Part shown: positions 1 through 9,965 of the stretch, piece by piece
Layout of the letters: every line of letters begins with the position of its first letter
Numbering within the stretch: position 1 is the stretch's first letter
Made by a program: the position numbers and the translations under genes
Assembly (NCBI RefSeq): GCF_001270265.1
Contig: NZ_LGAP01000031.1
Location: forward strand, 1 to 64,000
Direction: 5' to 3'
DNA length: 64,000 nt
Origin: Ensifer adhaerens
Lineage (GTDB): Bacteria > Pseudomonadota > Alphaproteobacteria > Rhizobiales > Rhizobiaceae
Notes under the pieces: model-generated
What the model was told of the DNA's origin: nothing
Databases searched by the model: none
What the model saw: only the letters and a program-made list of their open reading frames with translations

Positions 1-787
1 GTTCGGTCTGGGCGATGATCCGCTCGATCAGCGGCTTATAGTGGCGGAGCTGGGTCTGCCACAGTTCGCCGGCCGGGCCCGCCGTCAGGGGCAACTGTTC
101 ACTCGCCTGCTGCAGATAACTCAAGGTGGTGCGCGTGATCTTGAGCAGTTCGCGGTAGTGCTTCACCCGTTTCGGGCGACCGCGGGTATATTCGATCGCC
201 CGGGATCGCTTCTTCGCCGCGCGGCAGTGATCGTGCCATGGGATGGCGCTCCCCAGTGCATCGGCCTGCTGCAACAGCCGTACCATCACCCGGACAGCGT
301 CCCATAATAGGCTACTGTCGCTCGGCTCATGGATCGGTGCGGCGGTGACGGTGCTGTCCACGCGCACGACCTTGCCACTTTCGAGCTTCTCCTGCCGGGC
401 GCTCGCCAGCAGCACCCGGTTGATCTCTTCAAAGGTTTGCGCCCGGATCGCGCTGATCGTCTTGTGCAAGACCGACTTCTTCGGGCTCCAGCCCCAGGGC
501 AGCCGGGCAAAGGCGCGGAACGAGGCGGAGTCTTCGAGATGGAAGGCCAGTTCCTGATAACTCAACTGGCGATGCTGCTTGAGCAGCGCGCAGCGCAACA
601 CAGCCTCGGCCGGCAGCCCCTCGCGGCCGGTTTCCTTGACCCCTTGTCGGCGCAGATCCTCTGTCACTCGGCTCAGCACCTCGCCATGCTCATCCAGCCA
701 CTGAGACATGGCTTTCAATTCACGGCCGATCTCGTGCCCGGCAAAAAGATCGAATATCCTGGATTGGACGGTGCTTTCTTGGCGCAT
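1..787 (-). mobile_element. ISNCY-type transposase, cut by window edge
   Basis: The minus strand is open from an ATG at 787 down to position 1, giving about 262 residues of an N-terminal transposase part. It starts MRQESTVQSRIFDLF and contains the stretches AVLRCALLKQHRQLSYQEL, FRAFARLPWGWSPKKSVL and VRVDSTVTAAPIHEPSDSS, the last probably around the first catalytic Asp of a DDE domain. I recognise these from long transposases labelled ISNCY in annotated genomes; the family name is from memory. The rest lies beyond the window. The run just upstream (about 800-900) probably holds the IS terminal inverted repeat, but without the other end I cannot delimit it. Confidence 0.75.
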
Positions 788-2085
788 TGTCGGCTCCGGC
801 GGTGACGGGTTTGTCTTTAGAATCAGTAGCTTGATCTAAAGTATACCTGAAACCGCCGGGCTTTACCCGCGGCAATATCGCGATTCATCCAATAATTTCA
901 GCGGCTTACCGTTTGTGGATGGGCACTAGCCTAGGTCTGCCAAAAAAATATGGTCGATCAGCTTGGTCTATCATGATCAGTGTCCTCATCTGTTGTGTGG
1001 ATGTGACTGCGAATTTGATAGGGGAATGTGCGCGACTATTGCCAAGCCGCGGGGGGCAATCCCGAACGCTGTTCTTGCATTCTGTGCATGATGCACGCGG
1101 CGAAGCTTCTCGTTTTTTAGCGACCGCGCAAGTACGTTACTGTTACAAAATTGATGAAACACCGATCGGCCTGCCGATGCTGAAGCGGGGTAGCAAATCG
1201 AAACATCTCGACCGTATCGAACCCGCAGTGGCGAACTCTAAAAAAAGGGTTCGTCGATGATCGAGAGCATTCGCGCAACATCACTAACGACCAGCTTGTC
1301 GGAGTCACTGCCGAATCCCATGAGCGTCGGGGTCGTTCCCGAACCACGCGAGATCGCTCCCAAGGCCATCGCTACGGCGGGGTCCATCGACTCATAGGGC
1401 GACTCCCAGGCGCCGTCAGCTTCATCGGTTGAAAGCTTTGCCCCAAGAAATGACCCTGCCAATGTGCAAGGTGTGTAGTGGCGAAGAACCAACGTGAAGT
1501 GAGTTCAAGGATGCTGAAGGCGTATCGTTTCAAAACTGGGTGCAATCTTCCAAATTGCGGTTCCAAAATCGCCTCCAACATCTCCTCATATCATATTGAA
1601 TCTAAACATTAGAAGTCTCTTATCTGCCCTCGCTTGGTGCTCGCCATCGCCGGGCCCCTCTGCAGGGGGAACCAAATTTTGCAACCAGTTTCAAACCCAG
1701 CATTGCTGCGGCTGCTTCGCGCAAATGGCAGTCATATAGGGCCGCCGTTTCATCGAAGTGTGGCGACGCGGGCCTTCAATCTGGTGGCGAAGGCGAAAAT
1801 GTGCGATAGTCCCAGCCGGATGCCTGCCGACACTGAGGCAGGCCCAAGCCAGCTTCGCACTGCTAGCCATCGACGCTCGATGGCGGTTATGCCTATCGTC
1901 ACCATCTTGGCGAACAACCAGAGCCGCATTCACAAACCCAACATACCGATCTTCATTTGGTACCGTGCCGCGCAGCGTCACAACATCAGGTCGTCTCGAC
2001 CGAGGGATGAGGAGATCCTTCTGCTCTAAGAGGGCAATCTCAACCGTGCGGAGCCATGGGCAAACGCAAACGGAGGATGTTAACC
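788..2085. other. 1.3-kb stretch without an intact gene
   Basis: Between the transposase and the arylsulfatase I find no reading frame with a convincing start, ribosome site and protein-like composition. The short frames here overlap one another on both strands. The only protein-like piece is the fragment at 1238-1492. The stretch looks like decayed flanking DNA left by IS activity. Confidence 0.5.
1238..1492 (-). pseudogene. Fragment of an unidentified enzyme gene
   Basis: An 84-codon frame contains a protein-like core, with WESPYESMDPAVAMALGAIS followed by RGSGTTPTLMGFGSDSDKLVV, then loses sense and stops. I believe the GAISRGSGTTPTLMGFG motif belongs to a larger conserved secreted or periplasmic family, but I cannot name it securely. 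There is no ribosome site in front of the first ATG, and the frame is much too short for a full domain. I read it as the inner part of a degraded gene. Confidence 0.3.
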
Positions 2086-3771
2086 ATGAGTACCATGAGA
2101 AACCTTTGCTTTGGTATGCTGGCTTCCGCCATCGCAACGGCAATAGGTGCACCGGCGGTCGCGCAGGAACAGCAGCCAAAACCCAACATTGTCGTCATCA
2201 TGGGTGATGACGTTGGTTGGTTCAATATCGGTGCGTATCACCGGGGCATAATGTCCGGGAAGACGCCCAACCTCGACAGGCTCGCAGCCGAGGGCATGAT
2301 GTTTACCGACTATTATGCCGAGGCGAGTTGCACGGCGGGCCGGGCGAGTTTCATCACCGGCGAAATCCCCTTGCGCACGGGCCTTACGACTGTCGGCCAG
2401 GCAGGCGCGGACGTCGGCATGCCTGACAAGGCGGCAACCATCGCCGCAGTACTCAAGACTGAGGGATACGCCACTGGCCAGTTCGGTAAGAACCATCTCG
2501 GCGATTTGAACAAATATCTGCCGACACTGCATGGCTTCGATGAGTTTTTTGGCTACCTCTATCACCTTGACGCGATGTCAGACCCCTACTGGTATTCATT
2601 TCCGAATGACCAGTCGTACCGGGACAAAGTCGGGCCGCGCAATTTGGTCCACAGCTTTGCAACGGACACGGACGACACGACCGAGCAGCCGCGTTGGGGC
2701 AAGGTCGGCAAGCAGAGGATCGTGGACGAGGGCCCCCTGGCGCCGTATCCCGACATGACCAACGTGCCGAACATGCATGACATCATGCCCAAGGCCAAGT
2801 ACGACATGGGCACGTTCGACGAAGTGCTGGTCAAGGCTTCGTGCGATTTCATGGATAAAGCCAAGACCGGCGGCAAGCCGTTCTTCGTCTGGCACAACAC
2901 GACGCGCATGCACGTCTGGACCTTTCTGTCGCCCAAATACCAAGCCCTCATGAACAGCGACAGCAATTACGGACTTGAAGAAGCTGGAGTGGCGCAGCTT
3001 GATGACAGCGTTGGCGCTCTCATGAAATGCGTGGAAGATGCGGGTGAGACCGACAACACCATCGTCATTTTCACGACCGACAATGGGGCGGAGGTGTTTA
3101 CCTGGCCCGACGGGGGTATGACCCCGTTCAAGGGTACCAAGGGTACCGTAATGGAGGGCGGCTTCCGCGCACCGGCCATCATCCGCTGGCCCGGCAAGAT
3201 CAAGCCGGGTACGGTCGAGAACGGCATATTTTCGGCCCTGGATTGGTTCCCCACGCTCGTGGCGGCAGCCGGCAACACCGAGATCACTGAGCAGTTGCTC
3301 AAGGGCGTGAAGCTGGGTGACAGGACCTACAAGAATCACCTTGATGGCTACAATCAGTTGGACCTGCTGGTGGGCAAATCCCCATCCGCACGGCATGAAT
3401 TTTTCTACTTCGGCGGCCCTTCTCTCGGGGCGGTTCGCATCGACAACTTCAAGTTCCAGTTCTTCCAACAGCCGCAGGGCTGGCCCGGTGGGAAGGTAAC
3501 AACTGACATGCCCACCATGGTGAATATCCGCCAGGACCCATTCGAGCGGACACCATCGATTGGCCAGCAAAGCCTCAATGACCTCGGCGGGGGTTATATG
3601 AACGACTTCTTCGCTCGCGAGTTCTGGCGGTTCGTCACTGTTCAGCAGGAGGTCGCCAAACTTGCCCTCACCGCGGTTGACTACCCGCCGATGCAGGACC
3701 CGGCCTCCTTCAACCTCGATGCTGTGAAGAGGCAGATCGATGCGGCTATCAAAAACAAGCCCGGCAACTAG
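2086..3771 (+). CDS. Secreted arylsulfatase
   Basis: A 561-residue sulfatase of the formylglycine type, which hydrolyses sulfate esters and so scavenges sulfur. A Sec signal peptide ends near APAVAQE. The metal-binding N-terminal motif NIVVIMGDDVGW follows, then the signature C-T-A-G-R (Cys82 with this start), whose Cys is converted to formylglycine. The motif FTTDNGAE supplies further metal ligands. Length fits the family. An ATG at 2056 is in frame, but the ATG at 2086 has GGAGG at 2072-2076 with good spacing and places the signal peptide correctly, so I chose it. A separate formylglycine-generating enzyme is needed and is not in the window. The gene stands alone and ends in a clear terminator. 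Confidence 0.93.
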   Translation: MSTMRNLCFGMLASAIATAIGAPAVAQEQQPKPNIVVIMGDDVGWFNIGAYHRGIMSGKTPNLDRLAAEGMMFTDYYAEASCTAGRASFITGEIPLRTGLTTVGQAGADVGMPDKAATIAAVLKTEGYATGQFGKNHLGDLNKYLPTLHGFDEFFGYLYHLDAMSDPYWYSFPNDQSYRDKVGPRNLVHSFATDTDDTTEQPRWGKVGKQRIVDEGPLAPYPDMTNVPNMHDIMPKAKYDMGTFDEVLVKASCDFMDKAKTGGKPFFVWHNTTRMHVWTFLSPKYQALMNSDSNYGLEEAGVAQLDDSVGALMKCVEDAGETDNTIVIFTTDNGAEVFTWPDGGMTPFKGTKGTVMEGGFRAPAIIRWPGKIKPGTVENGIFSALDWFPTLVAAAGNTEITEQLLKGVKLGDRTYKNHLDGYNQLDLLVGKSPSARHEFFYFGGPSLGAVRIDNFKFQFFQQPQGWPGGKVTTDMPTMVNIRQDPFERTPSIGQQSLNDLGGGYMNDFFAREFWRFVTVQQEVAKLALTAVDYPPMQDPASFNLDAVKRQIDAAIKNKPGN

Positions 3772-3791
3772 TTGACAACGGTCAAGAAGAT

Positions 3792-3824
3792 GGGCGGCCC
3801 CGGCAGGGCTGCCCGTTTGTTCTA
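3792..3824 (+). terminator. Intrinsic terminator of the arylsulfatase gene
   Basis: A 9-bp stem (GGGCGGCCC with GGGCTGCCC, one G-T pair) encloses the loop CGGCA and is followed by the T-rich run GTTTGTTCT, 20 bases after the stop codon. Confidence 0.8.
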
Positions 3825-3893
3825 TAGGAATTGGTAACCGTGGGTTTCGAGGTTTTTGCGTCGAGGCCGATTTCGCCGCTTCCAGAATTCCTC

Positions 3894-4577
3894 TCAGGCT
3901 CCGGCAAGAAACCGCGCGGGCATGAGATCCTTATAGGGAAACATGTGGAAATAGGGCCGCGCCTCGGCCAGCACGCGGCTCATGGACGGGCGCTCGAGCA
4001 GCCGTTCGAAATAGGCCGAAAGATGCGGATATCCGTCGGCAAAAGGCTCGACAATTCCGGCATAGAAAAGCGCGGGGGCGGCGGCGCAATCGGCAAGGCT
4101 GAAGGCGGCGCCACCGGCGAAGGCGTTGGTGGCGAAATGCCGCTCGGCCATGCCGTAGGCGACGCCAAGCGTGGCGCGGGCGTCGGCCACCCCACGATGG
4201 TCGTTCTCGCCCGGGGCACGCAGTGTGTCGGTGACGATCTTCTGCATCGGCGCATGGATGTAGAGATCGAAGAAGCGATCCCAGAGCCTGGCCTGCAGCG
4301 CCTCCTCCGCATTCGCCGGAATGAGCGGGCGAGCGCCGGGATAGTGGCGATCGAGATACTCGATGATGATGGAGGTTTCCGGCAGGGTGACATCGCGGGC
4401 GCTATCGCGCAGCACCGGCATCTTGCCGACCGGCCAGAGTTCCGCGAAGCGGGCCGCCTCCGCGGGGTCCAGAAGATCGACCAGGCTTACGTCAAAGGGC
4501 GTGCCGTTCTCATAAAGCGCGATCAGCACCTTGTGGCAGAACGAAGCGAGCGGATGCAGATAAAGCGTGAGTGACAT
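3894..4577 (-). CDS. Glutathione S-transferase family protein
   Basis: A 227-residue GST. The N-terminal thioredoxin-like domain begins MSLTLYLHPLASFCHKVLIA, with the usual SxxxxKV-type helix start, followed by GKMPVLRD (cis-Pro loop) and LPETSIIIEYLDRHYP (the ES motif that contacts glutathione). A helical C-terminal domain contains FSLADCAAAPALFYA (the N-capping/hydrophobic staple region). An upstream in-frame ATG at 4643 would add 22 unfamily-like residues; the ATG at 4577 with CGGAG upstream is the better start. It is convergent with the arylsulfatase. The substrate cannot be told from the sequence. Confidence 0.9.
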   Translation of the reverse strand: MSLTLYLHPLASFCHKVLIALYENGTPFDVSLVDLLDPAEAARFAELWPVGKMPVLRDSARDVTLPETSIIIEYLDRHYPGARPLIPANAEEALQARLWDRFFDLYIHAPMQKIVTDTLRAPGENDHRGVADARATLGVAYGMAERHFATNAFAGGAAFSLADCAAAPALFYAGIVEPFADGYPHLSAYFERLLERPSMSRVLAEARPYFHMFPYKDLMPARFLAGA

Positions 4578-4851
4578 GCGGACAATCTCCGATGTTGACG
4601 TTTCCGGCGCGCGTGGCGTCTGGCAGCTCCGCGCAACGACCATAGGTCGGGTTTCACCCGTGGGTTATTGCAAAACTGATGCTGTTTTGCAATCAGTTTG
4701 TGAGCCGGTGCGGACGCCGTCCGACCCATTTTGAAGCGCGGCAGGTGGCCCGTTTTTGCGCAAGGCCATTGAAAGCCCAAAAGATGCCCTAGAATTAATA
4801 GGAGGCAGGGCGTCGAAACGCACGGCGCTCCGCGACAGGGGAGGATCGCCG

Positions 4852-6810
4852 ATGCGCTGCTTCACGGTAGTTGGGCCCTCGCAGACCGGAAAATCCACGC
4901 TGGTGGAAAAACTGGCTGCGCTGGGGGAAAGCTCCAGAAAGGCCACGTCACCTTATGGATTGAACACCACCGAATTCGAGATCGGCAAGGAAACCTGGTG
5001 CGCGCTCGACACGCCCGGCGGTAACGAGGCGCTTGCCCATGCGCAGCACGCGCTTCTGGCAAGCGACGCCTGCGTGCTCTGCGTCTCGCCGGCGCCGGAG
5101 GAGGCGGTACTGGCGGCGCCCTATCTCAAGGTGATCGAGGCATCGGGCACGCCCTGTGTCATCTTCGTCAACCGGATGGACGAGCCGCGCGGGCGATTGA
5201 GGGATGTTATCGCCGCGCTGCAGGATTATTCCAGCCATATGCTGATCCTGCGCCAGGTGCCGATCCGCGAGGGCGACACGATCGTCGGCAGCTGCGACCT
5301 GATCTCCGAGCGTGCCTGGCGCTATCGCGAGGGCCAGACCTCGGCGCTGATCGAGATCCCGGATACGGCGCTGGAGCGCGAGAAGGAAGCGCGCGCCGAG
5401 CTGCTCGAACATCTCTCGGAGTTCGATGACTGGCTGCTCGAAGAGCTGATCGAGGACCGCGAGCCGGCAAGCGACACGATCTATGCCATCTCCTCGCGGC
5501 TGCTCAGGGAAAACCGGATCATCCCGGTGCTCGTCGGGGCGGCGAGCCACAGCAACGGCATCCTGCGCCTGATGAAGGCGCTGAGGCACGAGGCGCCACC
5601 GGTCGACGCGTTGCGAAAAAGGTTGGGCGAGGCGGGCAACGTCCCCGAAGCCAGCCTCGCCGCCGTCAGCTTTCACGCCTATCACCGCCAGAATGTCGGC
5701 AAGACCGTGCTGGTGCGCGCGCTTTCGAACGGCATCAAGCAGGGAGCGGCGCTCGGCGGCGGCGGCCTCGGCTCGGTGCAGGACCCGGCGACCGGAAAAC
5801 CGTTTGCGACAGCCGCGCCGGAACCCGGCAGCATCTTTGCCGCCGTCAAATCCGACCACTTGCCGGTGCCGGCGCTTTTGACCGCCACTGCCGCGTCAGA
5901 GGCGCCGGACTGGACGGCGCCGCCGACGCCGATGCTGGAGCGCATCCTGGTGCCTGACAGCGAGCGCGACGAGACCAAGCTTTCCGGCACGCTTGCCAAG
6001 CTGGCCGAGACCGATCGCAGCCTGAAGGTCATGCAGGAGGAGGGCACGGGTGCGCAGCTGATCTGCGTCCAGGGGCCGGTGCATCTGCGCGATCTGTGCA
6101 AGACGCTGGCGGATGTCTTCCATGTCGGCGTCACCGACAAGCCGCCGAGCCCGACCTATCGCGAGACGGTGCTGAAACCTTCTGATGTGCATTATCGCCA
6201 CCGCAAGCAGACGGGCGGGGCGGGGCAGTTTGCCGACGTGAAGCTGAGCGTGCACCCCAACGAGCGCGGCGGCGGCTTCAGCTTCAAGGAAACGGTGAAG
6301 GGCGGCGCGGTGCCGCGCAACTTCATCCCGGCGATCGAGGCGGGCGCGCGCGAGGCGATGGAGAAAGGTCCGCTCGGCTTTCAGGTGATCGATGTCGGCG
6401 TGACGCTGACGGACGGCCAGCACCATGCGGTCGACAGCTCAGAATTCGCCTTCCGCGCTGCCGCCAAGATGGGCGTGCGCCAGGCGCTGTCGCAGGCGTC
6501 CGCGGTGCTGATGCAGCCGGTGGTCCGCGTCGAGATCCATATCCCGTCGATCTATTCCGGCAGCCTGGTGCCGATCGTTTCCACCTACAAGGGTCAGGTG
6601 CTGGGTTTCGACCGCGACGAGGCCGCCAAGGGCTGGGACGTTTTTCGCGCGCTGGTGCCTGGGGCAGCGCTCGACGAGCTGGCGCGGGCGCTGCGCTCGG
6701 CAACGCAAGGGATCGGCTATTTCTCCAAGAGCTTCGACCATTTCGAGGAGCTCTACGGCAAGGAGGCCGAGGCGGTGATCCATGCCCATGGCACGGCGCA
6801 GGCCGGATGA
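4852..6810 (+). CDS. EF-G-like translational GTPase
   Basis: A 652-residue protein with the EF-G layout: an N-terminal GTPase domain, a middle beta-barrel domain (about 260-370), then domains III-V, including the domain-IV-like stretch HRKQTGGAGQFADVKL. The P-loop is GPSQTGKST (8-16), G3 is DTPGG (from 53) and G4 is NRMD (107-110) in place of canonical NKxD. It is shorter than housekeeping EF-G (about 700) and its switch I region lacks the usual RGITI. Rhizobial genomes often carry such a second, divergent EF-G beside fusA. The role is unknown: a back-translocase or a ribosome-protection-like factor are both possible. The start is set by GGGGAGGA seven bases before the ATG; a longer in-frame start at 4756 lacks this. 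Confidence 0.85.
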   Translation: MRCFTVVGPSQTGKSTLVEKLAALGESSRKATSPYGLNTTEFEIGKETWCALDTPGGNEALAHAQHALLASDACVLCVSPAPEEAVLAAPYLKVIEASGTPCVIFVNRMDEPRGRLRDVIAALQDYSSHMLILRQVPIREGDTIVGSCDLISERAWRYREGQTSALIEIPDTALEREKEARAELLEHLSEFDDWLLEELIEDREPASDTIYAISSRLLRENRIIPVLVGAASHSNGILRLMKALRHEAPPVDALRKRLGEAGNVPEASLAAVSFHAYHRQNVGKTVLVRALSNGIKQGAALGGGGLGSVQDPATGKPFATAAPEPGSIFAAVKSDHLPVPALLTATAASEAPDWTAPPTPMLERILVPDSERDETKLSGTLAKLAETDRSLKVMQEEGTGAQLICVQGPVHLRDLCKTLADVFHVGVTDKPPSPTYRETVLKPSDVHYRHRKQTGGAGQFADVKLSVHPNERGGGFSFKETVKGGAVPRNFIPAIEAGAREAMEKGPLGFQVIDVGVTLTDGQHHAVDSSEFAFRAAAKMGVRQALSQASAVLMQPVVRVEIHIPSIYSGSLVPIVSTYKGQVLGFDRDEAAKGWDVFRALVPGAALDELARALRSATQGIGYFSKSFDHFEELYGKEAEAVIHAHGTAQAG

Positions 6811-7015
6811 GCGCATGGGAATGGCATAAGCCTGGGCGCCGGCAGCGGGACTGAACCGGTCTTCACTTTGGGCCGGAGCACGGTATCGGGACCCAAATGT
6901 CAGAAGGGTCGTCCATGGGCCACCCGAAGCCATCTGGTAGGATCGTAACTGTAACGTACTTTCCTCGTAACGCGACGAAGCGCATTGTCCCGGCCATAGC
7001 AAGGGAGGTGCGACC

Positions 7016-8338
7016 GTGAACCGATTGCTGTACACCGTCAGTCTGTTGCTCATGTCCGGTCTGGTCGTTGGTGGCGCTCCGGCGCGCGCTCAGCAAGCGA
7101 CGGATGAAGAAATCAGCGAAGCCTATATCTATCTTCTTGGCCGCCTGCTGATCACACGGCAACAGCAGCTCGATTTCCAGGAAGGCTTCAAGTGGAACGA
7201 ACTGATCCACAGGAAGCCCGGTGCGGTCGACTGGCCCAATCCGAACCTGGATGTGGCCTATTCCGAGGCATGGGTTGCAGTCGACGAGAGCAGTTGCACC
7301 ATCGTCACGGTCCCCGAAATCAAAGACCGCTATTATACCGTCCAATTCTTGAATGGCTGGGGCGAGACGCTCGCCAATATCAACGAGCGCGTTTTCCCGA
7401 ACAGAGCTTCGGGCGATTTCGCCGTATGCCTGCGAGGCGCGAAAGTGGAGCTGCCGGGCGACATCATGCGCATCGATCTGCCGGTTCCGCATTCCCGAGT
7501 CCTTGCCCGCGTGGCGCTTGGCAGCGACCCGGATCGGGCAGTCGCCCTGCAGCATGACTTCAAGCTGCGGGCGACCGGTGCGCCGAAGCTGCCGGATATT
7601 CCGAAGACGCCGATCTTCGAGCTCGACAAACTGCCGGGCGTGGAGGCATTCGAGGCCGCCGTCACGGCCCTCGATGGCGAGCCGGATCTGAGCGTCGGAC
7701 TTGAGAAACGACAGGCGAATGTCCGCGAGATCGCGGCCGCCATCAAGGACAACGCGGAAGAGCGCAGCCGCGTGGACGGCATCATCAAGGAGCATGCCTT
7801 CCCGGAAATCGGCAAAGCGGGCCAGACGATCGGACATGGCGTCGTTCAAAACGGGTGGGCGCGTCCGGGCGTCGTCGGAGAATATGGCCTCGATTATCTG
7901 GCACGGACGCTGGTCAACAACGGCGGCATCTGGGCGAACGTCAAGCCGGAGGTTCTCTACTACCGCGGCGGCAAGGACGAGAGTGGCGGCGAACTGTCCG
8001 GAGACCACGCCTACAAGATGACATTCCCCAGGCAAGCATTGCCGTCACGCTTTGCCAAGTACTTCTGGTCGGTCATTGCGGTCGACAACGTCCACTTCCG
8101 CGTCCTGCCAAATCCTTCGAAACGCTACCTGCTCAATGAGCAGACACATCCGGAATACGGTTCGGATGGCTCGCTCACGCTCTATTTCGCAACCGACAAG
8201 CCCGCCGACGCTCCTGAAGGAAACTGGCTTCCGATCCCCAAAGGGCAAAAATTCCGCCTGACGTTCCGCTTCTATGGCCCGCTCGACGGTGTTGCGAACG
8301 GCACATACTGGCCGCCCGCCCTGGTCAAGTTGAATTGA
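7016..8338 (+). CDS. Secreted DUF1254/DUF1214 protein
   Basis: A 440-residue exported protein. A signal peptide (MNRLLYTVSLLLMSGLVVGG, cut near ARAQQ) precedes an N-terminal DUF1254 region (WPNPNLDVAYSEAWVAVDES) and a C-terminal DUF1214 region (FAKYFWSVIAVDNVHFRVLP; LTLYFATDKPADAPEGNWLP). The biochemical role of the family is not established. GGGAGG lies just before the start at 7016, which begins at the bases GTG AAC CGA. A related but frameshifted gene lies at 14687-16101. No operon partner is visible. Confidence 0.88.
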   Translation: MNRLLYTVSLLLMSGLVVGGAPARAQQATDEEISEAYIYLLGRLLITRQQQLDFQEGFKWNELIHRKPGAVDWPNPNLDVAYSEAWVAVDESSCTIVTVPEIKDRYYTVQFLNGWGETLANINERVFPNRASGDFAVCLRGAKVELPGDIMRIDLPVPHSRVLARVALGSDPDRAVALQHDFKLRATGAPKLPDIPKTPIFELDKLPGVEAFEAAVTALDGEPDLSVGLEKRQANVREIAAAIKDNAEERSRVDGIIKEHAFPEIGKAGQTIGHGVVQNGWARPGVVGEYGLDYLARTLVNNGGIWANVKPEVLYYRGGKDESGGELSGDHAYKMTFPRQALPSRFAKYFWSVIAVDNVHFRVLPNPSKRYLLNEQTHPEYGSDGSLTLYFATDKPADAPEGNWLPIPKGQKFRLTFRFYGPLDGVANGTYWPPALVKLN

Positions 8339-8436
8339 TGCACGCGAAGCAACGACCAGGGGCTGATGAGGCGGTAGACCGGAGGGATCCTCTTCTCGCT
8401 CTATCTTCGGGTCTATTGGCCGAAGAGCGGAATTAG

Positions 8437-9003
8437 GCCTACATCACCGACATTTCGCCGGAGGACAAACGCGCCCTGGGCGCTGTGGGGGAGTGACACC
8501 TTCCAGTGGAACGGGCTTTGGATCGGCCTTTCGCTCGGCACCTTTGGGGTCTGTCAGATCCTTGCCCAGGCCTTTCTTCCCGGTCCGGCCGTGAAGCTGC
8601 CCGGCGAGCGCGCGACCATTCTGACCGGCGTCGCCAGCGCATGCATCGCGCTGATCGTCATGGCCTTCGCCAGAGAGAGCTGGATCATCTTCGCGATCAT
8701 GCCGGTTTTCGCCCTTGGCGGCATCGGCACGCCGGCTCTGCAGTCTCTGGCGACCGGGCAGGTCGACAACAGCCAGCAGGGCCAGTTCCAGGGCGTGCTG
8801 GCGTCCGCGGTCAGCCTCGCCTCGATCGTCAGCCCGCTGGCGTTCTCGAGCTTCTATTTCGCCGTCAGGAAACAGTGGCCCCGGCGCAATCTGGCTATCG
8901 GTCGTCGTTGTCTATGCGATCGCCGTGCCTCTGGTTCTCGGCTTGCGGTATGGGCATTCGCTGCCGGCCTCCAGCAAGGCTCCAACGTCTGGGGAAGGCA
9001 GTC
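8437..9003 (+). pseudogene. Remnant of a tetracycline-type MFS efflux gene
   Basis: Pieces of a TetA-like major facilitator protein survive in different frames. YITDISPEDKRA (8437 on) matches the conserved cytoplasmic part after TM5, followed by a large internal deletion. A C-terminal half then runs from FQWNGLWIGLSLGTFGVCQI through ILTGVASACIALIVMAFARE and GQVDNSQQGQFQGVLASAVS. Near 8880 an extra C in GTGGCCCCGG shifts the frame, and the last segment continues as GAIWLSVVVVYAIAVPLVLG. It cannot make a working transporter. The start, first TM segments and any tetR partner are missing. Confidence 0.8.
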
Positions 9004-9004
9004 G

Positions 9005-9965
9005 CTATTCATTGAAGTCTTCCTCATAAACTGGAGCCGCATCCGCTCGAGCCTGCTCAAGATCATCCTCGGTGTAAAGATCAAAGTATTCCGCGGGTGT
9101 GTATACCGATCTGCTGGTAAAGGCGTCGCCCAATCCGCACGCAGAAAGTTTGGACAGTCCAGAAATCCGCAATCCACATGCAATACATTCAAAGGATGTT
9201 GGTAGCATGGTCTGTCGCTGGATGACTTCCCCTTCGTTCACGTCCGTAGATACAACTCCGCTTGGGTTGCCCTGGAGGAGGGCGGATGAACTACAAGAGG
9301 GGCAAGTAACTCGATGTCCCGCGTGACGGGTTGCCCAGGTTTTAGCCTGTTCGGTCGCAATCTCTTGGTCCGTTTCCGACTTGTTCGACCAGACTTTTTT
9401 ATGTGCTCTTATATCTTGTTCGACAGCTTTTGCGGCATGATCCTCCAATGCCTCTATCATTGACTGTGCATTGTCGGGATCGGAGACAAGGTCTTTAAGC
9501 TCTTTTTCCATAACTCTGAGTAGAGCCTGAAGGGCCTGGTAGAAATTCGGAAGCCATTGTGATGTTCCAAGTTCTGAGAAAACCAATTCCCCACTATGAA
9601 GTTCAGTATTGCGCCGCTTCAGATGCTGCGTACAAAATCCGGGCAATTTCCGCCGTTATCACGGGCGACAGCTCCGTTAGCCGTGAGATGACTTCGCTGG
9701 AGGCGACAGAGCTTGGGGTGAACCTCTTTGCTGTGGGATCCTGACCCAGCGCGAAAGTTAGATTTCGCCAATTGGAAGCGTCAGCCAGCAAAACTGGTGA
9801 GATGTGTGCAAGTGCCGAACGTGCGACGAGTTCCAATGTTAGTGTTGACCAGAGACCGAACTGCCAATCGTCGGCAGTAAGCGATTCCATTCTATCAAGA
9901 TATAGTTTTGCTTTGGTAAAAAGTGCTTCTTCAGACCAGGGGGCGTCGGTAACCTTCACTATCAT
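9005..9965 (-). pseudogene. Cys-rich protein of unknown function, frameshifted
   Basis: Two overlapping minus frames read as one protein of about 318 residues. The N-terminal part is 9603-9965 (120 codons, starts MIVKVTDAPWSEEALFTKAK). The C-terminal part is 9005-9646. Removing one T from the ATTTT run near 9635 joins EIAR to ICTQHLKRRN smoothly. The second part has an alpha-helical middle and a zinc-ribbon-like CPSC...CIAC pair, ending in an acidic tail. I do not recognise the family. Its start overlaps the stop of the dioxygenase gene by four bases (ATGA), so the two are co-translated. Base composition is more AT-rich than in neighbouring genes. Either the gene is broken or the run was misread. 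Confidence 0.6.

Noticed and set aside
1634-2029. A 131-codon plus-strand frame before the arylsulfatase
   Set aside because: No ribosome site and low-complexity composition; overlapping open frames on both strands indicate chance.
2596-3570. A 324-codon minus-strand frame
   Set aside because: Antisense of the arylsulfatase gene.
6863-8035. A 390-codon minus-strand frame
   Set aside because: Antisense of the DUF1254 gene.
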